Shown here: positions 22,953 through 35,566 of the stretch, in pieces
Layout of the letters: every line of letters begins with the position of its first letter
Position numbering within the stretch: position 1 is the stretch's first letter
Source of the DNA: Megascapheus bottae
Taxonomy: Eukaryota > Chordata > Mammalia > Rodentia > Geomyidae
NCBI GenBank assembly: GCA_024803745.1
Contig: JANJXV010001825.1
Location: 1-64,000 of the forward strand
Reading direction: 5' to 3'
Length of the DNA: 64,000 bases
The notes under the pieces: model-generated
The model's database searches: none
Seen by the model: only the letters and a program-made list of their open reading frames with translations
Told to the model about the DNA's origin: nothing
Position numbers and translations under genes: made by a program

Positions 22953-23234
22953 TTCTTCTTCTTCTTCTTCTTCTTCTTCTTCTTCTTCTTCTTCTATAAC
23001 GGGCATGACTCTTGGACAGTGTTTGCTCAAGCACTTTGCTACTTGAGCCACAGCATCCCTTCTGACTATTTCTGCAAAGGAATGGCCCCAGGGCTTCCTG
23101 CAGGCCAGGCAATCACTCTACCAGTAGGCAACCGTCCCCGCCCCCAGGTCTGCCTTTGGAACTGCAAGCCTCACATCTCAGCCTCCCAACTAGCTGGGAT
23201 TACAAGGGAGATCCACTGGGCCCAACCAGGCCAG
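22812..23234 (-). mobile_element. SINE with (GAA)n tail, unit 5
   Basis: Tail 22812-22995 (184 bases), body 22996-23234 with ATAACGG at the junction. Confidence 0.7.
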
Positions 23235-23594
23235 GTCATCTTCCCACTCATTAGAAGTTGGAAGAGAATCCACATTCACATAGAAAAACATGATAAGGGT
23301 CGCCCTAAATTTCAAAACACACCAGGAGATGTACCCAGGAAATTCAATGACCAGGTAGTTCCCAGACTTGTAACCCCATAGGGCGTAAAGAGTCTAAAGA
23401 ACTGATTCAGTTGCGATTTACTGATAGAACAGAGTGCTGCAGAAAGAGCCAGCCTTTCAGAAGGCATGGACTCAGCAGAATACTGTTGATCCATTTTGTC
23501 ACTTTGGAATATGATCTGGCCCTCCCTATCCCGCAGTGGCAGAGGGTTCTTCTCCAGAAAGTCCAGAGAACTGCCGAGAGTGAGATCACAGAGA

Positions 23595-23877
23595 TGTTAT
23601 CTGTTGGGGTGTTCCCCAATACGGGGGTCATTGATCAAAGGAACCAGACTGACAGAAAGCCAAAGTTAAGCAAAGTTTTATTTCACACCAAGCACGGAGA
23701 ATGTCACTGACCGGTCAGGGCCAACTCTGTGAAGAGAGAGCGACCCCTCCCGGCCTCACAGGCTAAGTTCTATAGGGCAAAAACCACAACCCCCAAGTTT
23801 ATTACAGCTTCGCATCTGCTAGAGGCTGACTGGTTACAAACAGCACAGTTACACATGTACTCCTGCTGACTGGACGT
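23595..23877 (-). mobile_element. LTR-like segment, unit 5
   Basis: Has ACACATG near 23852, the form shared by units 4-12. Confidence 0.45.
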
Positions 23878-24881
23878 CTCCACCTGACCTGTCCCAACCT
23901 TGTGACTGAGCCTCGTGTTTGGAAATGGACTGGTTTAGGGGACTGTTTGCAAGTCGTTTTCCGTGTCTTCACGCTCTGTTCGCACTGAACTTAATCCAGT
24001 AGTCTCGTTTTGGGTTTCATGTTTTTAAACAAGGTGTGGTTGTACTTTTGCATCCATAACAAATTGGTCGTTCAGTCCAGATGGAGTTACACAGGCTGGA
24101 TGAAGTCACTCGGGCTCAACACTGAACCTTACACCAAAAAATACTGGTCCTTAAAATGTCGGCACATCCAGCAGAAGCGGGGGAAACATGTGCACCACAA
24201 CACAGTTCAAAGAGAAGTCAGCAGTGTCCCAGGATCCGTCACGGTGTGGCGTTTTCAGGGCACTAGTGAGACCCATATGACTTTCACAGCTTCTGATACC
24301 AGTAATGGAGACGGGGAAAACTCCCCTCCGGGTCCATGCATACCATTCTGAGGAGTTTCCTGGCAGCTCCAACGCCATTGGCCTGCGGAAAACACCAGTA
24401 CTTCTACCTAATTTCATTATGTATGTTTCCTTCTCCATGGCATACACTTTATTTTCTGGAGAAGTAAATGAATGTCCATACGTGATGATCTCAGTGAATT
24501 TTTCAATTGAAATATATAGAGGGGTTACAGTTATATTAGCCAGATAGTAGGTGCCTTACAACTCCCACATTGGCACCCCCTTTCAGATTTCTGTTCCCAT
24601 TTCCCTCCCCCCCCTTAATTTATTGCTTCATCGTTTACGTGTATAAGTTTACTGGTGTTCCATCTATTCTTTTCACAGAGACATGGAGCTGCCTTAATCC
24701 AATTCCTACTTCCTTATTGCCCTTCCTATGTCTACTTCCCATCTGGTACGTTTCCTACTCCTCCCCATGGGAGAGTTGCACCTCCTAAATGGAGATCTTA
24801 GCAAGCTCCCAGTGTCTCAGGCCTGTAACCCAAGCTACCCAGGAGGTTCAGATTTGGGGATTGCCCTTCGAAGGCGGCATG

Positions 24882-25211
24882 GGCCGGGCGCGGTGGCTCA
24901 AGCCTACAACACGACCTACTCAGGAGGCTGAGATCTGAGCTTCCAAGCTAGCTGGGAACAAGAGGACTTGGGACTCGTAGCTCCAAATAATCAGTAGACA
25001 ACAGGAAGCGGGGCTTGGCACCTAGCTAGGGAGGTAGCCTTGAGCTGAAGGGCTCAGGGACAGTAGCCAGGCCCAGGCGAAGGGCCGTGGCCCTTAGCTG
25101 AAGAGCTCAGGGACAGCACCCAGGCCGAGTTCAAGCCCCTTTATCCAACCCGCAGGCCCCTCTCCCCAGAACAACAACAACAACAACAACAACAACATCA
25201 ACAACCACAAA
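24882..25211 (+). mobile_element. Plus-strand SINE with (AAC)n tail, after gene 5
   Basis: Tail 42 bases, followed by AATAGGAGGCACC where most units have ACTAGGAGGCAGC; the same form follows gene 6. Confidence 0.72.
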
Positions 25212-25399
25212 TAGGAGGCACCATGGGTGGGCAGGTTCATGGGATTCTTCTGTCCTCCAGACCGCAAGGCCCTACATGTGGATCTTTGGCTCAGGTCATT
25301 CCCCACTCGTCTGGAGGTCATCTCGGGAAAGTGTGAAACCTCAAGATCCACAGACAGGATCAGCACCAAATTACAAACCCGAGAAAGAACCCGGCGGAT

Positions 25400-26830
25400 T
25401 TAGGAGAGCACCAAAACACAGGCCTTTCCTCGCTTGTTCCTTCCCTTCTTCGATCGAGCTCTAGAGTCCTCACGAGGAAGTCGGCCAGCATTTCCGGACA
25501 GCTGACCTGTGATACTCTGGCAAAGCTTTGGGGGTAAAGAATCTTCCTTCTCAGAATGGTTTTCTCTCCCGTGATCCCTGTGTTTGGATGGGTGAATCAG
25601 GACTAGATTGGGATCCTGTGTGAACTCAATTTTCCTCAGGTTGAGCTGAGTCTTTGGCCGGTGTTGGTCCCTGAAGACCTTCCACTGGTCTAGGGAGATT
25701 TCTTTCAGTGCTGTACTTTCCACATGTGCTGGTGACTCGACAAGTTCGCGAGGAGTGTCCTTTTTCAGGTGAAGATGGTGGGTGCTTCTCTGCTTTCCAC
25801 GGGTGTCGGGGGCCGTTGGGTCCCCGCCTGGCCACAGGGACTCACCGTTTCCCTTCTCGTTACTGCCCTCTTGGCTATAAAAGAGGACGTAGACTCGCTG
25901 ACTCAACACCGAGGAAACAGCACAGGTGCTGACCTTCGCATCATCCATTTTATACCACTGGCCATTCCCAGCTTTGATGTAAGAGAAATAATGTCCACTG
26001 TGACTGCTCCACCCAGCGTGAACCAGCACGGCGTACAGGTCGTACACAAGCGGTCCCTCCCTTGGCTGAGACATGTATGGCTGCATATCAAGTCTCTGAG
26101 GAAACCGCACTAGCCCATCCACTTTGTCCCCCGTCAAAGGAGAAAATCTTTTCAGGACGAGGATGAGGACCTTGGAGGCACTGTGCAGAGTCAAGGTCTT
26201 GGAAGCAGACACTTTGTGCAGACAAACCCCACGGTGATAGGCGTCTTCCCCGGCCAGCTCTTCCGGCTCGACCAGTCTGGACAAAGCCTGCTCAACACTC
26301 TGAGCTCCCGCGATATCCAGCGTGATGTCCAGATAAGGGTCAAAGGTGTCTGAAGTGCTCTGGCACTGGAAACACGTGATTTGGGACCTCCAGGACCCTC
26401 CAAAGATTTCCCGGATGAGGCCAGGCTCCCGACCGGCAAGATCCAAGCCCATACCACAAGACTGACGCGATTTCTCCATGGACTCCAAGATGAACATGAG
26501 AAACTCATGGGCATCTTCCTGCTTGTGCACGTGGAAGCCAGCTCCGAGGGCACAGGAGGGCTGAATGATGGCCCCGGAGTGCTGGAAAGCCCTTTCCAGG
26601 TGAGCTTGCATCACACACATCATGCAGGTTGTCTTCTGGCAAGCCATCTGGGAGGTCCTAAGGGCCAGCATGTGGCTGGCAATTGGGCCTGTGTCAGTCA
26701 GACACTGCAGAGTGGCATTCATGTAGCAAGCATTGCCTGTGTTCTTGAGGCCGGCAGCAACCGTGCGAGGTGGCTCCCAGCTCAGAGGAATGTGCTCTCT
26801 AGGACCCAGGGCTGGCTGGAGAGGAGACAT
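25400..26830 (-). CDS. USP17L: USP17-like deubiquitinase, copy 6, first ATG lost, 476 aa from Met25
   Basis: The usual first ATG is AGG here (26900-26902) and TAA lies directly upstream, so no in-frame upstream start exists without splicing. Met25 at 26830 is the next start and has G at -3, a better context than the normal first ATG (T at -3, T at +4). The 476-residue product loses 24 residues that precede the USP fold and keeps the whole catalytic domain: the catalytic Cys, His and Asp are present. It carries Asp70, Ile74, Ser208 and Arg224, and alone has Ala337Val. It could be a functional short form or an early step of decay; the intact remainder favours the first. Confidence 0.8.
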   Translation of the reverse strand: MSPLQPALGPREHIPLSWEPPRTVAAGLKNTGNACYMNATLQCLTDTGPIASHMLALRTSQMACQKTTCMMCVMQAHLERAFQHSGAIIQPSCALGAGFHVHKQEDAHEFLMFILESMEKSRQSCGMGLDLAGREPGLIREIFGGSWRSQITCFQCQSTSDTFDPYLDITLDIAGAQSVEQALSRLVEPEELAGEDAYHRGVCLHKVSASKTLTLHSASKVLILVLKRFSPLTGDKVDGLVRFPQRLDMQPYMSQPREGPLVYDLYAVLVHAGWSSHSGHYFSYIKAGNGQWYKMDDAKVSTCAVSSVLSQRVYVLFYSQEGSNEKGNGESLWPGGDPTAPDTRGKQRSTHHLHLKKDTPRELVESPAHVESTALKEISLDQWKVFRDQHRPKTQLNLRKIEFTQDPNLVLIHPSKHRDHGRENHSEKEDSLPPKLCQSITGQLSGNAGRLPREDSRARSKKGRNKRGKACVLVLS

Positions 26831-27540
26831 ATCCTTCGCAAGGTTTGGATCTTTCCCAGGTGCCCCGGGGGAACCTCGGGGGAGAGGAGACCACGAAGAC
26901 CTTTAAGAATTCACAAGGGCAAAAGGAGGAGAATCCAAGCCTCTTGCTTCTTTCCTACCTTTCTTGTGCTTTGGAAGAAGGGAGCTGACAAAATTCCCAA
27001 GGGAGAGCCCAAAAGTGGTCACCAAAGGGACCACTGGAAATCCCACTGGGAGGGCAGCGCTCCACCACAGGCAGAAGGGGGTAAGATCACTGCTTGGGGA
27101 TCCCTCAGAGTAGCGTTCTCTATGGGGGTGAAGGAAGACAATACCTTTCACTAGCATCCTAACCATTTCCCACGAGATACAGGGGAACTCTGGAATTCCT
27201 CAAGCCTGAAACCCAGCCCCAGAGGTCAGGAGAAAGAAGCAAGGAAAAAGAGGGAAAATACAAAGGGCCTAGAAAACATTTTTTTAGCAGGGTCCATTCC
27301 TCTCCAGTGTGGAAGGAATAATGTCAGCTGCAGAGTTGTTGAATGACAGGGGGAAGCACGGAGCAGTCTCATAAACTTTTCCAAGGGATGCAAGAAACAC
27401 TCACCTTACAAATTCAGGCCCACAGTAACCAACGCTCCAGGAGAAAGGGGCTCCTCGAGTACCCCTCCGGGAATCAGCAGGAAACGATGTTTCCTACTCA
27501 GCAGTAGCTGCCCAGTGGTCATTCTTCCATTCCAATCCGG

Positions 27541-27606
27541 CTTTTATTCTGATTCAGGCCCTCCTGCCATGCCTTCTCCTTATGATTGGCTGATGGGCCC
27601 CACCCT
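27541..27606 (-). promoter_or_regulatory. Predicted promoter of unit 6
   Basis: Elements unchanged. Donor GT starts at 27404, acceptor AG ends at 27120. With the first ATG lost, Met25 would be the first in-frame start of exon 2. Confidence 0.5.
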
Positions 27607-27884
27607 AAATTCCACACACCTGTGCCTCCTTGCAGTCGGGATGGGCTCGTGGTGCCCTGTCCTTTCAGTGAGCAACAATGCTCAAGCTGAAGCTGTTTCC
27701 ACTCTCTAGTGTATGAGCAGGTGGGATGCACTGAGAATTGGTTCATTGCTAAGTAAGGGACACATTTTACTTGAATCCCAGTCATGACATTTCTAAACTC
27801 GAGAAAAGGAGGAACTTGAAGACCAGCCGAGGCTGGGGGCGGGGGTGGGGGGAGGGGATGAATCTACCTGAAAGATTTCTTATT

Positions 27885-27973
27885 CCTCCTCTTCTTACCC
27901 CTTTTTCTTCGCCCTTCTTCCTCTTCATCCTCTTCCTCTTCTTCTTCCTCTTCCGCTTCTTCTTCTTCTTTTG

Positions 27974-28025
<52 letters not shown>

Positions 28026-28301
28026 TTCTTCTTCTTCTTCTTCTTCTTCTTCTTCTTCTTCTATAATGGGCATGACTCTTGGACAGTGTTTGCTCAAGCA
28101 CTTTGCTACTTGAGCCACAGCATCCCTTCTGACTATTTCTGCAAAGGAATGGCCCCAGGGCTTCCTGCAGGCCAGGCAATCACTCTACCAGTAGGCAACC
28201 GTCCCCGCCCCCAGGTCTGCCTTTGGAACTGCAAGCCTCACATCTCAGCCTCCCAACTAGCTGGGATTACAAGGGAGATCCACTGGGCCCAACCAGGCCA
28301 G
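27885..28301 (-). mobile_element. SINE with (GAA)n tail, unit 6
   Basis: Tail 27885-28062 (178 bases), with CTTCATCC where most units have CTTCGTCC; body 28063-28301. Confidence 0.7.
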
Positions 28302-28661
28302 GTCATCTTCCCACTCATTAGAAGTTGGAAGAGAATCCACATTCACATAGAAAAACATGATAAGGGTCGCCCTAAATTTCAAAACACACCAGGAGATGTA
28401 CCCAGGAAATTCAATGACCAGGTAGTTCCCAGACTTGTAACCCCATAGGGCGTAAAGAGTCTAAAGAACTGATTCAGTTGCGATTTACTGATAGAACAGA
28501 GTGCTGCAGAAAGAGCCAGCCTTTCAGAAGGCATGGACTCAGCAGAATACTGTTGATCCATTTTGTCACTTTGGAATATGATCTGGCCCTCCCTATCCCG
28601 CAGTGGCAGAGGGTTCTTCTCCAGAAAGTCCAGAGAACTGCCGAGAGTGAGATCACAGAGA

Positions 28662-28944
28662 TGTTATCTGTTGGGGTGTTCCCCAATACGGGGGTCATTG
28701 ATCAAAGGAACCAGACTGACAGAAAGCCAAAGTTAAGCAAAGTTTTATTTCACACCAAGCACGGAGAATGTCACTGACCGGTCAGGGCCAACTCTGTGAA
28801 GAGAGAGCGACCCCTCCCGGCCTCACAGGCTACGTTCTATAGGGCAAAAACCACAACCCCCAAGTTTATTACAGCTTCGCATCTGCTAGAGGCTGACTGG
28901 TTACAAACAGCACAGTTACACATGTACTCCTGCTGACTGGACGT
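28662..28944 (-). mobile_element. LTR-like segment, unit 6
   Basis: Shares the CTACGTTC variant with unit 4 although they are two units apart. Confidence 0.45.
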
Positions 28945-29948
28945 CTCCACCTGACCTGTCCCAACCTTGTGACTGAGCCTCGTGTTTGGAAATGGACTGG
29001 TTTAGGGGACTGTTTGCAAGTCGTTTTCCGTGTCTTCACGCTCCGTTCACACTGAACTTAATCCAGTAGTCTCGTTTTCGGTTTCATGGTTTTAAACAAG
29101 GTGTGGTTGTACTTTTGCATCCATAACAAATTGGTCGTTCAGTCCAGATGGAGTTACACAGGCTGGATGAAGTCACTCGGGCTCAACACTGAACCTTACA
29201 CCAAAAAATACTGGTCCTTAAAATGTCGGCACATCCAGCAGAAGCGGGGGAAACATGTGCACCACAACACAGTTCAAAGAGAAGTCAGCAGTGTCCCAGG
29301 ATCCGTCACGGTGTGGCGTTTTCAGGGCACTAGTGAGACCCATATGACTTTCACAGCTTCTGATACCAGTAATGGAGACGGGGAAAACTCCCCTCCGGGT
29401 CCATGCATACCATTCTGAGGAGTTTCCTGGCAGCTCCAACGCCATTGGCCTGCGGAAAACACCAGTACTTCTACCTAATTTCATTATGTATGTTTCCTTC
29501 TCCATGGCATACACTTTATTTTCTGGAGAAGTAAATGAATGTCCATACGTGATGATCTCAGTGAATTTTTCAATTGAAATATATAGAGGGGTTACAGTTA
29601 TATTAGCCAGATAGTAGGTGCCTTACAACTCCCACATTGGCACCCCCTTTCAGATTTCTGTTCCCATTTCCCTCCCCCCCCTTAATTTATTGCTTCATCG
29701 TTTACGTGTATAAGTTTACTGGTGTTCCATCTATTCTTTTCACAGAGACATGGAGCTGCCTTAATCCAATTCCTACTTCCTTATTGCCCTTCCTATGTCT
29801 ACTTCCCATCTGGTACGTTTCCTACTCCTCCCCATGGGAGAGTTGCACCTCCTAAATGGAGATCTTAGCAAGCTCCCAGTGTCTCAGGCCTGTAACCCAA
29901 GCTACCCAGGAGGTTCAGATTTGGGGATTGCCCTTCGAAGGCGGCATG

Positions 29949-30236
29949 GGCCGGGCGCGGTGGCTCAAGCCTACAACACGACCTACTCAGGAGGCTGAGA
30001 TCTGAGCTTCCAAGCTAGCTGGGAACAAGAGGACTTGGGACTCTTAGCTCCAAATAATCAGTAGACAACAGGAAGCGGGGCTTGGCACCTAGCTAGGGAG
30101 GTAGCCTTGAGCTGAAGGGCTCAGGGACAGTAGCCAGGCCCAGGCGAAGGGCCGTGGCCCTTAGCTGAAGAGCTCAGGGACAGCACCCAGGCCGAGTTCA
30201 AGCCCCTTTATCCAACCCGCAGGCCCCTCTCCCCAG

Positions 30237-30282
<46 letters not shown>

Positions 30283-30296
30283 TCAACAACCACAAA
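29949..30296 (+). mobile_element. Plus-strand SINE with (AAC)n tail, after gene 6
   Basis: Longest AAC tail in the window, 60 bases (30237-30296). Confidence 0.72.
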
Positions 30297-30484
30297 TAGG
30301 AGGCACCATGGGTGGGCAGGTTCATGGGATTCTTCTGTCCTCCAGACCGCAAGGCCCTACATGTGGATCTTTGGCTCAGGTCATTCCCCACTCGTCTGGA
30401 GGTCATCTCGGGAAAGTGTGAAACCTCAAGATCCACAGACAGGATCAGCACCAAATTACAAACCCGAGAAAGAACCCGGCGGAT

Positions 30485-31987
30485 TTAGGAGAGCACCAAA
30501 ACACAGGCCTTTCCTCGCTTGTTCCTTCCCTTCTTCGATCGAGCTCTAGAGTCCTCACGAGGAAGTCGGCCAGCATTTCCGGACAGCTGACCTGTGATAC
30601 TCTGGCAAAGCTTTGGGGGTAAAGAATCTTCCTTCTCAGAATGGTTTTCTCTCCCGTGATCCCTGTGTTTGGATGGGTGAATCAGGACTAGATTGGGATC
30701 CTGTGTGAACTCAATTTTCCTCAGGTTGAGCTGAGTCTTTGGCCGGTGTTGGTCCCTGAAGACCTTCCACTGGTCTAGGGAGATTTCTTTCAGTGCTGTA
30801 CTTTCCACATGTGCTGGTGACTCGACAAGTTCGCGAGGAGTGTCCTTTTTCAGGTGAAGATGGTGGGTGCTTCTCTGCTTTCCACGGGTGTCGGGGGCCG
30901 TTGGGTCCCCGCCTGGCCACAGGGACTCACCGTTTCCCTTCTCGTTACTGCCCTCTTGGCTATAAAAGAGGACGTAGGCTCGCTGACTCAACACCGAGGA
31001 AACAGCACAGGTGCTGACCTTCGCATCATCCATTTTATACCACTGGCCATTCCCAGCTTTGATGTAAGAGAAATAATGTCCACTGTGACTGCTCCACCCA
31101 GCGTGAACCAGCACGGCGTACAGGTCGTACACAAGCGGTCCCTCCCTTGGCTGAGACATGTATGGCTGCATATCAAGTCTCTGAGGAAACCGCACTAGCC
31201 CATCCACTTTGTCCCCCGTCAAAGGAGAAAATCTTTTCAGGACGAGGATGAGGACCTTGGAGGCACTGTGCAGAGTCAAGGTCTTGGAAGCAGACACTTT
31301 GTGCAGACAAACCCCACGGTGATAGGCGTCTTCCCCGGCCAGCTCTTCCGGCTCGACCAGTCTGGACAAAGCCTGCTCAACACTCTGAGCTCCCGCGATA
31401 TCCAGCGTGATGTCCAGATAAGGGTCAAAGGTGTCTGAAGTGCTCTGGCACTGGAAACACGTGATTTGGGACCTCCAGGACCCTCCAAAGATTTCCCGGA
31501 TGAGGCCAGGCTCCCGACCGGCAAGATCCAAGCCCATACCACAAGACTGACGCGATTTCTCCATGGACTCCAAGATGAACATGAGAAACTCATGGGCATC
31601 TTCCTGCTTGTGCACGTGGAAGCCAGCTCCGAGGGCACAGGAGGGCTGAATGATGGCCCCGGAGTGCTGGAAAGCCCTTTCCAGGTGAGCTTGCATCACA
31701 CACATCATGCAGGTTGTCTTCTGGCAAGCCATCTGGGAGGTCCTAAGGGCCAGCATGTGGCTGGCAATTGGGCCTGTGTCAGTCAGACACTGCAGAGTGG
31801 CATTCATGTAGCAAGCATTGCCTGTGTTCTTGAGGCCGGCAGCAACCGTGCGAGGTGGCTCCCAGCTCAGAGGAATGTGCTCTCTAGGACCCAGGGCTGG
31901 CTGGAGAGGAGACATATCCTTCGCAAGGTTTGGATCTTTCCCAGGTGCCCCGGGGGAACCTCGGGGGAGAGGAGACCACGAAGACAT
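30485..31987 (-). CDS. USP17L: USP17-like deubiquitinase, copy 7, intact 500 aa
   Basis: Open frame from ATG 31987 to TAA 30485. Variant set: Ala14, Asp70, Ile74, Ser208, Arg224, Tyr287, Ser278. Apart from Ala337 and the retained first ATG it has the same protein as copy 6, its neighbour. The catalytic triad Cys59/His304/Asp320 is intact; the second CxxC is degenerate. The promoter of this unit has a T-to-A change in the CACCTG E-box-like site at about 32704, and the upstream CTT tract has one extra T run. Likely a working gene if transcribed. Confidence 0.85.
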   Translation of the reverse strand: MSSWSPLPRGSPGAPGKDPNLAKDMSPLQPALGPREHIPLSWEPPRTVAAGLKNTGNACYMNATLQCLTDTGPIASHMLALRTSQMACQKTTCMMCVMQAHLERAFQHSGAIIQPSCALGAGFHVHKQEDAHEFLMFILESMEKSRQSCGMGLDLAGREPGLIREIFGGSWRSQITCFQCQSTSDTFDPYLDITLDIAGAQSVEQALSRLVEPEELAGEDAYHRGVCLHKVSASKTLTLHSASKVLILVLKRFSPLTGDKVDGLVRFPQRLDMQPYMSQPREGPLVYDLYAVLVHAGWSSHSGHYFSYIKAGNGQWYKMDDAKVSTCAVSSVLSQRAYVLFYSQEGSNEKGNGESLWPGGDPTAPDTRGKQRSTHHLHLKKDTPRELVESPAHVESTALKEISLDQWKVFRDQHRPKTQLNLRKIEFTQDPNLVLIHPSKHRDHGRENHSEKEDSLPPKLCQSITGQLSGNAGRLPREDSRARSKKGRNKRGKACVLVLS

Positions 31988-32625
31988 TTAAGAATTCACA
32001 AGGGCAAAAGGAGGAGAATCCAAGCCTCTTGCTTCTTTCCTACCTTTCTTGTGCTTTGGAAGAAGGGAGCTGACAAAATTCCCAAGGGAGAGCCCAAAAG
32101 TGGTCACCAAAGGGACCACTGGAAATCCCACTGGGAGGGCAGCGCTCCACCACAGGCAGAAGGGGGTAAGATCACTGCTTGGGGATCCCTCAGAGTAGCG
32201 TTCTCTATGGGGGTGAAGGAAGACAATACCTTTCACTAGCATCCTAACCATTTCCCACGAGATACAGGGGAACTCTGGAATTCCTCAAGCCTGAAACCCA
32301 GCCCCAGAGGTCAGGAGAAAGAAGCAAGGAAAAAGAGGGAAAATACAAAGGGCCTAGAAAACATTTTTTTAGCAGGGTCCATTCCTCTCCAGTGTGGAAG
32401 GAATAATGTCAGCTGCAGAGTTGTTGAATGACAGGGGGAAGCACGGAGCAGTCTCATAAACTTTTCCAAGGGATGCAAGAAACACTCACCTTACAAATTC
32501 AGGCCCACAGTAACCAACGCTCCAGGAGAAAGGGGCTCCTCGAGTACCCCTCCGGGAATCAGCAGGAAACGATGTTTCCTACTCAGCAGTAGCTGCCCAG
32601 TGGTCATTCTTCCATTCCAATCCGG

Positions 32626-32691
32626 CTTTTATTCTGATTCAGGCCCTCCTGCCATGCCTTCTCCTTATGATTGGCTGATGGGCCCCACCCT
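32626..32691 (-). promoter_or_regulatory. Predicted promoter of unit 7
   Basis: Core elements unchanged. Just upstream, the CACCTG site found in the other units reads CACCAG. Donor GT starts at 32489, acceptor AG ends at 32205. Confidence 0.5.
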
Positions 32692-32969
32692 AAATTCCAC
32701 ACACCAGTGCCTCCTTGCAGTCGGGATGGGCTCGTGGTGCCCTGTCCTTTCAGTGAGCAACAATGCTCAAGCTGAAGCTGTTTCCACTCTCTAGTGTATG
32801 AGCAGGTGGGATGCACTGAGAATTGGTTCATTGCTAAGTAAGGGACACATTTTACTTGAATCCCAGTCATGACATTTCTAAACTCGAGAAAAGGAGGAAC
32901 TTGAAGACCAGCCGAGGCTGGGGGCGGGGGTGGGGGGAGGGGATGAATCTACCTGAAAGATTTCTTATT

Positions 32970-33078
32970 CCTCCTCTTCTTACCCCTTTTTCTTCGCCCT
33001 TCTTCCTCTTCGTCCTCTTCCTCTTCTTCTTCCTCTTCCGCTTCTTCTTCTTCTTTTGCTTCTTCTTCTTTTTCCTCT

Positions 33079-33110
<32 letters not shown>

Positions 33111-33389
33111 TTCTTCTTCTTCTTCTTCTTCTTCTTCTTCTTCTTCTTCTATAATGGGCATGACTCTTGGACAGTGTTTGCTCAAGCACTTTGCTACTTG
33201 AGCCACAGCATCCCTTCTGACTATTTCTGCAAAGGAATGGCCCCAGGGCTTCCTGCAGGCCAGGCAATCACTCTACCAGTAGGCAACCGTCCCCGCCCCC
33301 AGGTCTGCCTTTGGAACTGCAAGCCTCACATCTCAGCCTCCCAACTAGCTGGGATTACAAGGGAGATCCACTGGGCCCAACCAGGCCAG
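32970..33389 (-). mobile_element. SINE with (GAA)n tail, unit 7
   Basis: Tail 32970-33150 (181 bases) with an extra T-run (CTTTTTCC) near 33070; body 33151-33389. Confidence 0.7.
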
Positions 33390-33749
33390 GTCATCTTCCC
33401 ACTCATTAGAAGTTGGAAGAGAATCCACATTCACATAGAAAAACATGATAAGGGTCGCCCTAAATTTCAAAACACACCAGGAGATGTACCCAGGAAATTC
33501 AATGACCAGGTAGTTCCCAGACTTGTAACCCCATAGGGCGTAAAGAGTCTAAAGAACTGATTCAGTTGCGATTTACTGATAGAACAGAGTGCTGCAGAAA
33601 GAGCCAGCCTTTCAGAAGGCATGGACTCAGCAGAATACTGTTGATCCATTTTGTCACTTTGGAATATGATCTGGCCCTCCCTATCCCGCAGTGGCAGAGG
33701 GTTCTTCTCCAGAAAGTCCAGAGAACTGCCGAGAGTGAGATCACAGAGA

Positions 33750-34032
33750 TGTTATCTGTTGGGGTGTTCCCCAATACGGGGGTCATTGATCAAAGGAACC
33801 AGACTGACAGAAAGCCAAAGTTAAGCAAAGTTTTATTTCACACCAAGCACGGAGAATGTCACTGACCGGTCAGGGCCAACTCTGTGAAGAGAGAGCGACC
33901 CCTCCCGGCCTCACAGGCTAAGTTCTATAGGGCAAAAACCACAACCCCCAAGTTTATTACAGCTTCGCATCTGCTAGAGGCTGACTGGTTACAAACAGCA
34001 CAGTTACACATGTACTCCTGCTGACTGGACGT
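33750..34032 (-). mobile_element. LTR-like segment, unit 7
   Basis: Unit 5-like form; no unique change noted. Confidence 0.45.
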
Positions 34033-35036
34033 CTCCACCTGACCTGTCCCAACCTTGTGACTGAGCCTCGTGTTTGGAAATGGACTGGTTTAGGGGACTG
34101 TTTGCAAGTCGTTTTCCGTGTCTTCACGCTCTGTTCGCACTGAACTTAATCCAGTAGTCTCGTTTTCGGTTTCATGGTTTTAAACAAGGTGTGGTTGTAC
34201 TTTTGCATCCATAACAAATTGGTCGTTCAGTCCAGATGGAGTTACACAGGCTGGATGAAGTCACTCGGGCTCAACACTGAACCTTACACCAAAAAATACT
34301 GGTCCTTAAAATGTCGGCACATCCAGCAGAAGCGGGGGAAACATGTGCACCACAACACAGTTCAAAGAGAAGTCAGCAGTGTCCCAGGATCCGTCACGGT
34401 GTGGCGTTTTCAGGGCACTAGTGAGACCCATATGACTTTCACAGCTTCTGATACCAGTAATGGAGATGGGGAAAACTCCCCTCCGGGTCCATGCATACCA
34501 TTCTGAGGAGTTTCCTGGCAGCTCCAACGCCATTGGCCTGCGGAAAACACCAGTACTTCTACCTAATTTCATTATGTATGTTTCCTTCTCCATGGCATAC
34601 ACTTTATTTTCTGGAGAAGTAAATGAATGTCCATACGTGATGATCTCAGTGAATTTTTCAATTGAAATATATAGAGGGGTTACAGTTATATTAGCCAGAT
34701 AGTAGGTGCCTTACAACTCCCACATTGGCACCCCCTTTCAGATTTCTGTTCCCATTTCCCTCCCCCCCCTTAATTTATTGCTTCATCGTTTACGTGTATA
34801 AGTTTACTGGTGTTCCATCTATTCTTTTCACAGAGACATGGAGCTGCCTTAATCCAATTCCTACTTCCTTATTGCCCTTCCTATGTCTACTTCCCATCTG
34901 GTACGTTTCCTACTCCTCCCCATGGGAGAGTTGCACCTCCTAAATGGAGATCTTAGCAAGCTCCCAGTGTCTCAGGCCTGTAACCCAAGCTACCCAGGAG
35001 GTTCAGATTTGGGGATTGCCCTTCGAAGGCGGCATG

Positions 35037-35324
35037 GGCCGGGCGCGGTGGCTCAAGCCTACAACACGACCTACTCAGGAGGCTGAGATCTGAGCTTCCA
35101 AGCTAGCTGGGAACAAGAGGACTTGGGACTCTTAGCTCCAAATAATCAGTAGACAACAGGAAGCGGGGCTTGGCACCTAGCTAGGGAGGTAGCCTTGAGC
35201 TGAAGGGCTCAGGGACAGTAGCCAGGCCCAGGCGAAGGGCCGTGGCCCTTAGCTGAAGAGCTCAGGGACAGCACCCAGGCCGAGTTCAAGCCCCTTTATC
35301 CAACCCGCAGGCCCCTCTCCCCAG

Positions 35325-35365
<41 letters not shown>

Positions 35366-35378
35366 CCACAACCACAAC
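35037..35378 (+). mobile_element. Plus-strand SINE with (AAC)n tail, after gene 7
   Basis: Tail 54 bases (35325-35378). Confidence 0.72.
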
Positions 35379-35566
35379 TAGGAGGCAGCATGGGTGGGCA
35401 GGTTCATGGGATTCTTCTGTCCTCCAGACCGCAAGGCCCTACATGTGGATCTTTGGCTCAGGTCATTCCCCACTCGTCTGGAGGTCATCTCGGGAAAGTG
35501 TGAAACCTCAAGATCCACAGACAGGATCAGCACCAAATTACAAACCCGAGAAAGAACCCGGCGAAT